Shown here in pieces: positions 30,264 to 40,200 of a DNA stretch of 64,000 nt. Position 1 is the first letter of the stretch. Each line of letters opens with the position of its first letter. The notes beneath the pieces are model-generated. The model saw only the letters and a program-made list of their open reading frames with translations, searched no databases and was not told the DNA's origin. A program made the translations under genes and the position numbers. Origin of the DNA: Rhynchopus sp. YZ270_cl-10 (Eukaryota; Euglenozoa; Diplonemea; Diplonemida; Diplonemidae). Location of the stretch: contig OZ037882.1 in the NCBI GenBank assembly GCA_964035575.1, positions 806,001-870,000 of the forward strand, read 5' to 3'.

Positions 30264-30440
30264 TTTGCACAAACTGTGGAAACACAAAACCCGAGGCAAA
30301 TTACAGTACCTCCAACAGTTTATCAAAAAAATTCATCTGCAAAAAAAAAAAATGCAAACTATAGTCTACACTGCAAATATAGTTTTCAATAGTGGAGTTC
30401 ATCCTCGGGTGTCTGCACTAATACAAACCAAGTTTTCAAA
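30264..30440 (+). repeat. Modules M6 and M7 in series
   Basis: M6 at 30264-30331 (GCACAAACTGTGGAAACACA, CCTCCAACAGTTTATC). M7 at 30389-30440 (AATAGTGGAGTTCATCCTCG, GGTGTCTGCACTAATACAAA, CCAAGTTTTC). Both end in long A runs. Confidence 0.65.
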
Positions 30441-30737
30441 AAAAAAAAAAAAAGCAACAAGCGACACAGCATTTCTCACCTTCGAGTGTCATGGGTACCT
30501 AACCAACCTCGGGGGTGGGGGCGATTGTCATTGTCAAATCGTCGTATAGGAGGGGGTGGTGTGGGTGAGCAAGAAGTGGACACACAACAAAAAAAAAAAA
30601 AACAATTACCCACCCAACCATTTTCCAAGCCTATACTTCTTGTTCTCCTTCTTCTTCTTTCTTCCTTCATACTTATTTTCCCATTGTCTCATTCAAAAGA
30701 AAGACTCCCCCACGCTCTTCAATTTTTCCCCCACAGT

Positions 30738-31012
30738 GATATACTTTTATTGACCGCTACACTATGCACATGCTTGAACACGTCATCGTACGTGCCAAAA
30801 TGACATCATCCCTGACAACAAACTTGTAGAAGCCAGCGCAGCTGATGCTGTGCGATAACGAATATGATAAGGTGACTAGCAACAGAGGATCAAAGGATCC
30901 AAAAATACAACAAAAAAGATTGATGAATAACCAATGTTCAAAACATTAAGTAATCTAATCAGACTAAGCAACAGAGAGGCTTAGGATCATCTTATAAACT
31001 TTTCTTTATTTT
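30738..31012 (+). repeat. Modules M5 and M1, a copy of a NOT1 intron unit
   Basis: Matches nearly the whole length of NOT1 intron 5 (42653-42856): ATGCACATGCTTGAACACGT, CATCGTACGTGCCAAAAT, GACATCATCC-TGACAACAAA, GTGCGATAACGAATATGAT, then M1 with CTAAGC / GCTTAG. It contains a ~75-bp extra segment between the M5 part and M1. Confidence 0.75.
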
Positions 31013-31214
31013 CCTCTCTCTCTCTTTGAAGGATTCTGTGAAGAAAACCCGCATTAGTAAGTAATCAACCAGAGTTTTTAGCACATTTTCATCAATTTAT
31101 TGATTGCATAATATTGTGATGAAAATAATATTTCAATGGGGGGTGTCCTGTGGGTACCACACACTAGCACTCGCTTTCACATACTTTCACCGTATTTCAC
31201 CCCATTACATATGA

Positions 31215-31420
31215 ATCACGGAGGACAAGAACAAGGGTGCTGCCGCACTGGACTTCACATGCACATGTGCCAACGGTGTTGTTGCCACAGGAGGAGCAGC
31301 CACGTGCGATGTGGACGAGTGCGAGGCGAAGCCATGTGGTGACAAGCAGACCTGCAAGGACCCCAACCTGAGCTACCTCTCCCAGCACGACTACGTGTGC
31401 ACATGCGACAACCCCATTCA
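31215..31420 (+). pseudogene. EGF-like repeat gene relic
   Basis: One frame reads DFTCTCANG...AATCDVDECEAKPCGD followed by KQTCKDPNLSYLSQHDYVCT, the Cys spacing and DVDEC start of a calcium-binding EGF-like domain. The frame is closed by a stop at 31212 and runs out into CT-rich sequence before the next gene. No second EGF module, signal peptide or splice site is evident. It is probably a fragment of a larger cell-surface protein gene, copied or left here. An exon of an unrecognised gene is the alternative. Confidence 0.55.
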
Positions 31421-31502
31421 ATTATCTCTCTCTCTCTCTCCAAAACCCCTTTCAGGAAAGCCCCCCTCCCCTCCCTCTCTCTCCCTTCCACAAAACACCC
31501 AT

Positions 31503-32003
31503 ATGACCAACGAAGTCGCCATCGCCGTCGGTGTGGGCTGCGGTATCGCTGGAATCGCATGCCTCGCAAAGGGTCTGCTCAGCTCCTCCTCCGCCGCAAA
31601 GGACAGCCCGAACAAGGTTGCGATCTACGCACTGCTCCCGAAGAAGGGCGACGCTGACTACAAGGAGGTCTCCCTGAGGGATCTCCAGGAACACACCTAC
31701 CCGGCCCCTGGCGAGCACCTCCGGCCTGGGGCACCGAGGTCTTGGATTATGTTGTATGGATTGATCATCGATGTGTCGGACTACCTGGATGAGCACCCCG
31801 GGGGTGGAGAGATTGTGGCAGACTTTGTAGACGCTCTCAAAGAATACGCAGAAGACCCAGAAAAGAACCTCTACCCGGATGCCGAAGAGGATTACGAAAT
31901 CTCGCACACAGTCTCCGTGAGTCAGGATGTCGCGGGAAAGACCGGACCTGAAGGGAAGCGCCCGATCTACATTGGGCACTACGTTGAGAAGAAGGGGCTG
32001 TGA
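31503..32003 (+). CDS. Membrane-anchored cytochrome b5-domain protein
   Basis: 166 aa. The start at 31503 places a hydrophobic segment (IAVGVGCGIAGIACLAKGLL) at residues ~7-28 as an N-terminal anchor, followed by a Ser-rich linker. The b5 fold starts near residue 78 with WIMLYGLIIDVSDYLDEHPG; HPGG holds the first haem ligand. ISHTVSVS later fits the second-His segment and IYIGHY the closing strand. An acidic insert (KEYAEDPEKNLYPDAEEDYE) replaces the usual short loop between the two ligand regions. Such proteins pass electrons to lipid- or sterol-modifying enzymes at the ER, or act as haem chaperones. Which role applies cannot be seen. The frame stays open upstream into an EGF relic, which I do not count as part of this gene. 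Confidence 0.8.
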   Translation: MTNEVAIAVGVGCGIAGIACLAKGLLSSSSAAKDSPNKVAIYALLPKKGDADYKEVSLRDLQEHTYPAPGEHLRPGAPRSWIMLYGLIIDVSDYLDEHPGGGEIVADFVDALKEYAEDPEKNLYPDAEEDYEISHTVSVSQDVAGKTGPEGKRPIYIGHYVEKKGL

Positions 32004-32487
32004 AAAAAAAGAGGAGGAAAAATAATATTGCGCTCCGGTGACGTAATAGTGTTTAGTATAAAACTCTAGGGTGGCCCCAGTAGTGTACAACCAAAGTTTT
32101 CAAAAAAAAAAAAAAAACTAAAATATACCTATCCAGGTAGCCATACAAAGTGAATAGCACTTTATTGTGTGGACTCCCCTGGAGGCCTCTTTTATTTCAT
32201 ATCAGTATTGAATGCGTTGTTGAACGAATGTCTCTAGCTTCCGAGGATGTTTTTTTTTTTTTTTTTTTTTTTTTTGTTTTTTGTGTTCAAAGCGGAAAGC
32301 ACAGGTAGGAGTATCGAACCCACCTACAGGGGTTGCTGGGGGGTTTTTTTTGTATATCATTGAGGGATATCTATCTCGAGCCTCATGAATGCAAAAAATG
32401 TAGTCTGCAGTTTTTTTTTTGGGGGGACTCTCTGTTTTTTGTCAAAGATGTGTGCACTGTGGGTCACATCTTCCAATTTTTTTGGTA
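32004..32487. other. 3' flank of the b5 gene, no gene seen
   Basis: CAACCAAAGTTTTC followed by A15 at ~32086-32116 resembles the end of module M7 and again follows a stop codon closely. A 26-nt T run lies at 32250. Nothing else recognised. Confidence 0.4.
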
Positions 32488-33262
32488 CACTGTTCACGAG
32501 AGGGCTTTGTATTGGTCAAGTCAACCTTTTTTTTTCTTCTCCTTCAGTGACTACAATGGCAATGGTCTTGCATTTGCTTTAGTTTTGTATTCTTCAAAAG
32601 CTTCACATTACATTTTAATACAGCCAAAGGGGGGTTTTTAAGAGGGGGAAGGTCGCCTGTTTTCGCATAGCAGCCGTACATAGAGAATTTTCTCGGCTCT
32701 GTCTTTTTTTGGCGCATGTTGAAAGCGACACAAAGAAAAGTCGGGTTTTTCATTTTTCATAACAGAGGCTTAGGGTCATCTTATAAAACTTTTTCTCTTT
32801 TTTTGCATGGTTTTTTTTTGTTTTGGTTTTTGTGCTGTTATCCTTGACAGACACCCTCTTGTTCTCTATGAGAGGGCCTAGCCCTGTCCTCAGTACCAGC
32901 AACCAAAAGTATAGTGGATCCCATCCTGCGGGTACACTAATACAAAAAAAAACCCTATTTTTTTTCAAACCATGCAGTCGTTTTTGCAGTGTGTATCTTT
33001 TTTGTTATTTTTTTTGTGTGTGTTTTCGTTCCCCCTCGGGTAGTGTGTTTGGTCTTCCCCCTACGGGGGGAGACCTCAGATAGCTCGGTGGGCGAGAGAT
33101 GTCTCCATTATCAACCGTGTCCCAGTTTATTTTTTGTTTTGTCTGTTTTTTGCTTTTCGAAAAAAAATCAGTGGGTATTTCCCTGTGTGGGATATTGCCC
33201 TATTTTTGTGCTTTCATCCAGCTGTGTGTCGGAGGTGCCTGCATTAATAACTTCACTTTTTT
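32488..33262 (+). repeat. Series of modules M2, M1, M7 and M3
   Basis: M2 at 32488-32532 (GGTACACTGTTCACGAGAGG). M1 3' half at 32757-32800 (AACAGAGGCTTAGGGTCATC). M7 relic at 32908-32945 (TATAGTGGATCCCATCCTGC, GGTACACTAATAC). M3 at 33207-33262 (TGCTTTCATCCAGCTGTGTG, GGAGGTGCCTGCATTAATAA). Between 33055 and 33115 a GAGAGATGTCTCCATTATCA segment may be eroded M4. Confidence 0.6.
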
Positions 33263-33591
33263 GTGTACCTCTATGTAATGGCAACAAAGCAGATAAGGGC
33301 AAATTCCTCCGTGCGGAAAATACCCTGTGTGGTGTGTGTTGAGGGTGTGGGTAGTTTCTTCAGAGCTTGACAATCGCCCCATTGTGTGTTGTGTGTTTAA
33401 AAATGAGTGTTTGGGCCATCCGTAAGTGCGGACACATGGCCCAACTTTGTATATGTGTATGCGCACTCCGTCCATCTCCAGGTACTACGTTACTCCATGC
33501 ATGCCTCAGGACAGCGTTCTTCAGGACCGCTATGGTACACTACAGAAGACCCCTTCCCTTCTCTCCATCACTTTTGTTTTAAATATCAGAC

Positions 33592-33780
33592 GCAATGAAT
33601 TACGAAATGGATGTAGGACTGCATGGTTGGGGGGAGTCCACCCCGGTGTACCAAAATATACACTGCACAACGAGAATTATTTCGTCCTCTCGGTTTCTTC
33701 ACATTATCAAAACAAAAAAAAAAAAAATCACTTTTGGTACACTGTTTCACGACGCTGTTATATTTCAAGTCAAAACCTTT
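33592..33780 (+). repeat. Module M2, 5' and 3' parts
   Basis: 33592-33672: ACGAAATGGATGTAGGACTG, CATGGTTGGGG, GTCCACCCCGGTGTACC. 33733-33780: GGTACACTGTTTCACGACGC, TTATATTTCAAGTC. An insertion of ~60 bp separates the parts that are adjacent at 44165-44270. Confidence 0.6.
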
Positions 33781-33791
33781 TTCTTTTCCCT

Positions 33792-33830
33792 TTCATATAC
33801 TTTCAATTCTGTGAACTGAAAGTATATGAA
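33792..33830. promoter_or_regulatory. Perfect 14-bp hairpin upstream of the REP gene
   Basis: TTCATATACTTTCA and TGAAAGTATATGAA around an 11-nt spacer, ending ~60 bp before the REP start codon. It could be an operator-like site or a 5'-UTR hairpin. Function not shown. Confidence 0.35.
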
Positions 33831-33892
33831 TCTAACCCTTTTCTCTTTTCTCCTCCCTCTCCCCCACCCCCTCTCAGAGAGCAGCAACAACA

Positions 33893-36031
33893 ATGGACGA
33901 CCTCCCACCTAATATGGAGGAGATTGAGGATACAACTTATGATGTTGTGGTGCAGGGCACTGGGTTGGAGGAGGCCCTTGTCGCCGGATCCCTCGCCCGG
34001 AGCGGGCTTAAGGTGCTCCACATCGACGCGAACGGGACGTACGGCGGCGACAGCGCGACGCTCACTCTGAAGCAGTTCGTCGCGACGGTCGACAGCTCTG
34101 GCGGCACCATCCACAAATTCCCGGACTACGAGGCTGCTGAGAAGGCACGAGGCTGGAACATCGACGTCACACCACGCGGCGTGGCCTCCGGCGGCTCCTT
34201 CGTCGACCTCCTCATCGAGAGCAACTCCGGACGCTACCTAGAATTCAAAAACGTCGATCGCAACCTTATCCTCTCCAAGGGCACCTTCGTCGACCTCCCC
34301 TCTGGCAGAAGCGCGGTCTTCAAATCCAAACATCTCGCGCCAATGGAAAAACGGCGCCTAATGCAGTTAATGCAATGTTGCGACCCAGATGCAACGCTAC
34401 CAGATGGAATGCTCCAAAAACCGGTCTCAGAATTTCTCAAAGGGCATCTCAAAATGAACGAAAACCTCCAGGCAATGGTTTTATACGCGATTCTTGGGGT
34501 CAGCTCTTTGGAAACACAGATGGACACCGCAACGGCGTTGCAACGTTTAAGAGTTGTTGCAGGGTCTGTTGGGAAGTATGGTCCGACCAATATGTTATAC
34601 GCAAACTACGGTGTCTCTGAGCTCTGCCAATCTATGTGCCGTGTCTGTGCGATCTACCGAGGTACTTACATTCTTAAACGAAGCGTCGCCTGCGTGAACG
34701 TATCATTGTCAACAGAGGACAACAACAGTTCCCATCAGATTTGTTCGGTGAAATGTAGTGCCGGGCAGACCTTTACGTGTAAACACTATGTTACATCAGA
34801 GGCTAGCAAAGTGTGCCAACCGGATGAAGAAATCACTCCTGCGGAGACCACAGAGTATCGCGCAGTGGTGATATCGAAACTCTCTATTTTTGCGGCGGTT
34901 GCAATGGAGGAGCCTGAAGATGATGTTGATGAGGACGAAAACGCGGCGCGGCGCAATTCACCATACCAAACCACCTTCGCCACAATCCCACCAAACGGTC
35001 TCTCCCCTGGCCTTCCCACCCGTAGTGTCAAAATCTTTGAGGTTTCTTACTCAACGAATTCCTGCCCTACCTCCTACTATTGCCTGCACTTTACTCAAAG
35101 CGCTGATGGAAAGCAAGATGAACTGAACAAAGTTGTGGACCACTTTGTAGATCAAACCACCGGGGCGTTCAAGGAAGAATGGGTTAAGGCAGAAGAGAAG
35201 GGAGAAGCAGAGGGGGAGAAGGAGGAGGAAGAGGAGGAGGGAGAAGAGCATAAGAAGGCTACACTGATAGCGTACTTCGGCTCGCCGTCAGCGCTGGTGC
35301 CGAAGGGGGTGAAGATGAGTGAGAAGGCGGCGTCCGTGGATGGGTTGTATTATACGAAGGCAATGGGAAATGAGGCAGATGTAGACAGCGCGCTGACCCA
35401 CGCGCAGGAGGTGTTCAGGGAGGTGATGTTCCGTGAGGTGCAGGTTAGGGGTATGGAGCTTCTCCCCTTTTTTTGTGAAAAATTCCACAGAAAAAAAACA
35501 GCTATGTATTTCATTTGAACGCAATATTCACTTTTTTTGTGATGTGTAACACCTCTGTTAGGGATACTTCTACCAGATCTTTGTTTTGTTTTGTTCCCCA
35601 CCTAAATATTATTAGCATAGAATGCCATATCGAAGCAGCGGCAGGTCTCCTAGTCTAGAACTCAGGGAATAGTAGTTTTTGACTTTTTTTGCACCTCACC
35701 ACATCCCACAGGAGACACCCCGGCCACCGACGAACGCCCTGAGTGCCCCTTCGACCCGCACACCTTCTTCCCTCCCCTCCCAGACCCAGACGGCACACAG
35801 CCGGGTATCGACGACCCTGAGAGTGTCATGCTTGGGGTTGCTGTGCCGGCAAATGTTATCTACGCTGATGAGGGCAAAGGTGAAGAAGCAGAAGCGGAAG
35901 AAGAGGCAGAAGACGACAAGGGAGAAGACAACAGTGCAGGTGACGCAGTGGAGCAGTCCTCACCAACGCCGCCGGAAGAAAGCAAAGAAGAAGAAGGAGA
36001 GACTCCAGCCAAAGGCGAGTCTACCGAATAA
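33893..36031 (+). CDS. Rab escort protein (REP / GDI superfamily), 2 exons
   Basis: Exons 33893-35450 and 35712-36031 (phase 1; donor GTATGG, acceptor CCACAG) give 625 aa. The N-terminus YDVVVQGTGLEEALVAGSLA plus KVLHIDANGTYGG is the FAD-like Rossmann start of the GDI/REP fold. YLEFKNVDRNLIL, the segment around MLYANYGVSELCQSMCRVCA, and GTYILKR match later conserved regions. The length, an acidic insert (EGEKEEEEEEGEE) and a long acidic tail favour REP over the ~450-aa GDI. REP presents newly made Rab GTPases to geranylgeranyl transferase II in the cytosol. The first exon could be read on to a stop at 35518, but the phase-matched splice yields a longer, acidic REP-like C-terminus. Confidence 0.85.
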
Positions 36032-36990
36032 AAAAATTAGACAGTAGAGATATGCACAAAACTGTGGCAACACAACCGAGGCAAACTACACTACTCCAAA
36101 CAATTTATCAAAAATTAAAATTTAAAAAATGGCTGGAAGTTGGAGGAGGATTTTGCACCTTGCCGTTACCAGAGGGAGATATATTGGAGATCGTAACAAA
36201 GTTCGTCAAATGGTAATTTTGCCCCGTTTTTGTGGGAAATTGGTTACTTTTGTAAAGTACAAAATAGCCTTTTGAGTGACGCTGTTGTATGGAGAGGGAT
36301 TGTTCGATAACAACATACATTGCAGAAGAGAAATGTGAAGAAGGGAATGAGAGAGAAAAAAAAAATAGTGTGTGAGAGAGAGAAGGCAGAATGGAAGAAA
36401 AAAAAATGCAATCTGAGCGAGTGAGAACGAGAAATATGTGCTTGTGTGGCTTTTTATTTTGTGTGTTTTTATTTTTGCTAGCCTTCCCCCAAAGAAGTCT
36501 CCTCCTCTCACCCCTTCACCCCCCTTTTTTTATTTTGCGCTGAGCAACGTATCCTTGCCCGCCCAGCACAAAATGGGGGATTTGGTTTTTTTTTGCCAGC
36601 TTTTACTCTTTTTGGTTTGATCTGAGCTGCGTTCAAATGGAAAAAAAAAAATGCGAATACTCTTTTTATCGTACAAAAAGAGCTTCGTTGGCAGGTTACT
36701 TATTGGTTAGGTGACAAGGTACCGTGATGCTAAGGCTCATATTATATAAACTTATCATTGGTTTTTTGTGAGCGAAGGCAACGTGTGTTCTTCCCAATTC
36801 TTCTCCCAAACTTATCTCCCGTACTCTCCACCCAGCAAAACAAAAAACTGAGGCAAAGCCATTAAAATTTTATTTTCTTTTTTTTTCACCAGGGGGTTGT
36901 TGGCCGGCAGGGTACTTCTTCCTTTCCTCCCGGATGGCTAGCTGGCATTGTACAGTGCGGTGCGCCCTGTATCAACAATTACCATTTCTT
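36032..36990 (+). repeat. Spacer with modules M6, M1 and M3
   Basis: M6 at 36050-36116, directly after the REP stop codon (CACAAAACTGTGGCAACACA, CTCCAAACAATTTATC). M1 at 36706-36760 is eroded (TTAGGTGACAAGG, TGCTAAGGCTCATATTAT). M3 at 36926-36990 (ATGGCTAGCTGGCATTGTAC, CCTGTATCAACAATTACC). The remainder is homopolymer-rich without a gene. Confidence 0.6.
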
Positions 36991-37014
36991 TGGAAAACCC
37001 CCTCCTCACATACC

Positions 37015-37094
37015 CTGTGGGGCCATGTTCTGCGCAAGAATTTCCCCTATTAGTTATCAAACACACCCACACACACATCCCTTTCCACCCACAG
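37015..37094 (+). repeat. Module M8 with intron-like 3' end
   Basis: GGCCATGTTCTGCGCAAGAA followed by CACAC-rich sequence and CCACCCACAG. It matches the 3' end of NOT1 intron 3. Lying 195 bp upstream of the NOT1 start, it probably marks the end of a 5'-UTR intron whose interior includes the M3 copy at 36926. Confidence 0.55.
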
Positions 37095-37289
37095 CAGAAC
37101 CTCGGTACACACGTGTACAAAGCACCCCCCCTCCCCCCCTCCCTTCCCCCCCTCCCTCTCCCCCAAAAAAAAGCAGCGTTTTGTTGTTTTTTTTTTTCAT
37201 TTGCGGGAACCGTTTACAGCGGGAGTGAACACCCCCCCACACACACATAACCTCCCTACAACCCCTCCTCCTCCCTTCTTTCCAAAAAA

Positions 37290-40200
37290 ATGCCTAGCTT
37301 CAAAATTGGTCAGGCGGTGTCCGGGTACGACCAATGCAGTGATTTTTCGAACGTTGTCGCGGCAGGAAGGTTTGGGACGTGCTACCGTGGGCAGGGAAAG
37401 GCGGTGGGTGGTATTGTGGCACATGTCTCGGGGCTCCCTCTTGCACTTCCCGCAGCGGAGGTGGCACTGCTGAAGAAGCTTCGCCACAAGAACCTTGCAC
37501 GCCTCACCGACATTTCCGCGATCGAAGGAGACCGAGTCTGCCTGGCTTACTCCGCCTCTCCAACAGACATCACACTCAGCACAGCCTTGGTTGAGGACAC
37601 CCACGCAACCAGCTTGACCTGGCCAATCCGTGTCTCCATTGCCTTGGGAATCACCGAAGGGTTGAAACACCTTAGCAACACAACACCACCACAATCTCAT
37701 GGGGATCTGGCCAGCCACAGCATTCTGCTGCAAGGGGAGCTGTACGTTCCGAAGATTCTGTGGGCAGGGGTGGCGAAGATGGTCACCTCTGCGGGGCCAT
37801 TTGGCACGGCAGGATACCTTGCGCCAGAGTACGCAAACGGAACGGCTTGGGGTGGAGGCTGGACGGAAGGAGACCTACGGGCAGAAAAGTATGCATTAGG
37901 AGTGGTCTTCGGAGAGATCATGTCTGGAACCATTGCAAGCACAGAGGAGCATTTCATTTCGATGAGTGATATGAGGTTGGAAGAGGACCGTGAGGACATC
38001 GTCGAAGTTTTGACAAATATGTCGGAAAAATGCAAGGCGGACATGCCGGCCTCGAGACCCACCTATGACGATGTGATCAATATCTTCCGCGAAACGGAGG
38101 GATCCAACACTCATGACGCTGTCGGTGATGACCCAGAATCTGATGGAGTTGAAGACGAAGAGCCCAACGCAGAGGAGGATGCGCTTCCTCCGATGGACGC
38201 TGATCTGGATACCCCTCCGCTTGATGAGGCTGCCCAGCAGGATGGCACCTCTGACGACGTCGCTACCATCGCAGCCACGACTGCTGCTGCCGCTGCTGCT
38301 GCAGCTGCAACACCGACCTCTATCGCTGACACCGCTGCCGCCGAGGCAGCGTTCCTCGCAGACCCCGTTGCCAGCGTCGCTTTCTCCTTCTTCCAATCGC
38401 AGCCCCGTGGTGCTACCCTCTCCACCGGACGATTTGGTGATGTCTTTACAATGACCGTCGGAGAAGCAAAGAAACACTGTGTTGTCGCGCAGGCAACAGG
38501 GTTGAAGGATGCGGATGATGCTGCATTAAGGAAGATTGTTGCGCTAAACGAGGCGATCGGGGTGTCGTTGCACGCATGCTCGAATGTCAATAATGGAGAG
38601 CTGTTTTTGGCGTACAAAGCAAAGGAGAACGACACAACGCTTGCAAAATGTTTGGAGAATGAGAGGCTTGCGCGGGCGTTAACCTGGCCGGTGCGTATTT
38701 CGATTGCGCTGGGAATCACAAAGGCGCTCCAGAAGCTGCGCGGTGGAGACCCGCAGGTCGCACACCAGGCATTGTCTGCACACACCATTTTGCTTGACAG
38801 CGCAACCTTTGTGCCCTCCCTGCTGTTGGCTGGGGTGTCCAGCATCACAGATGGTGGATCCGCTGAAGCTCCTTACGAAGCACCAGAACTCGCTTCAGGT
38901 GCGGAATGGTGCGAAGCGACAGAGGTTTTCGCGCTTGGAGTGCTTCTCGGAGAAATTATGTCCGGAACGCTGGCCACAAAGGAGTTAGTCTTGGGTGGGT
39001 TTGTGGGCGCCTGCGACGCACGATTGGAGGACGACACTGCAGAAATTGTCGACACATTGACGTCTCTGGCCGAGAAGTGTATGCACGACAACGCAAATAT
39101 GCGACCCACATACTCATTGGTGGTACAGCTGTTGAGTGGTGTTGCTGCAAACGCGCAGTCGCAGGGTGCATCAGAGATCTTCCTGGGGCGTGCGTCTCAG
39201 GAGGAGGCAATGCCTGCAGTGGCAGTACCGGTGCAGGCTGCAGTGGCTGCAGCGCCGTCGGGGTCGCAGTCGATGCAGGGGGCCTGCCACTTTTGCAACA
39301 AAAAGATCCCGCCGAATGTGACGAGAATTGCGGATGCGGGGTTTCACTGTCCGCCGGTGGCGGGGATCACCCCGGTGTGCTTTACGTGCAACCCATGCCT
39401 ATCCTCGCACTTCAAGAAGAACTTTGACAACAACAAGCCCTCCCAGGGGATCAAATGCAGTCGGTGCAACCAGAGATTCGATGATTTGGTGGTGCACAAG
39501 AAGTTCATTGAGGACGAGGCCAATGCGTACTTTGCGAAGATCTACAAGGGCGACATGAAGATGGACGAGCTCATCGAGGTCCTCCGCAAATACAAGAACT
39601 ACGAGGCCAAATCGAAGGAGAACCTTGTGTACAAATGCATGATCCAATGCCTTTTCTCGGAGTTCAAATATCTGGACAACTATCCAGCGAAGGAGCTCCG
39701 AGTCACTGCGGACCTGCTTGGAGGCTTGATTGCAAGCAAAGCGCTGAAGGATGAGCACATCAAAGAGGCCCTAGGGTTTATCGTGCAAAAGCTTGCCAAG
39801 ATCGACGAAACACTCCCGGAGCAGCCGAAGCTCGTCAAATTCGCGGTCTGGGCGCTGCAGCACTTTATGCACCGCCTCGCAGAATGGGACCAATTCAGCA
39901 AGAGCCTCAACAAAGCCATCAAGGTGCCCGCACTCTGCAACCTCCTCCCGGGGCTCAGCGAATATCTCATCCCTGAGAAGCCTGCAGCCCCTCCGGCGCC
40001 TGCTCCGACCCCAACCCCAACCCCGGCACCAAAGGCGAAGAAGGAGCCAACCGAAAGAACGCTCGGAACTGCGCATATTTTCGATATTTCAACGTTGGGG
40101 GGTAGGGATTTGGTGCAGCCGGATGACGAAACGCAGGACCGTCTTGCCTTTGTGACCAACAACCTTGATGTCAACAACCTGGACAGTTGCTGCAGGGAGA

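Noticed and set aside
33893-36031. Rab GDI instead of REP
   Set aside because: Length of 625 aa, the acidic insert and the long tail exceed the ~450-aa GDI; the shared fold alone does not separate them, so some doubt remains.
37057-37248. Small Gly/Cys-rich minus-strand frames upstream of NOT1
   Set aside because: They translate CACACA and C-run sequence and lack any family resemblance.
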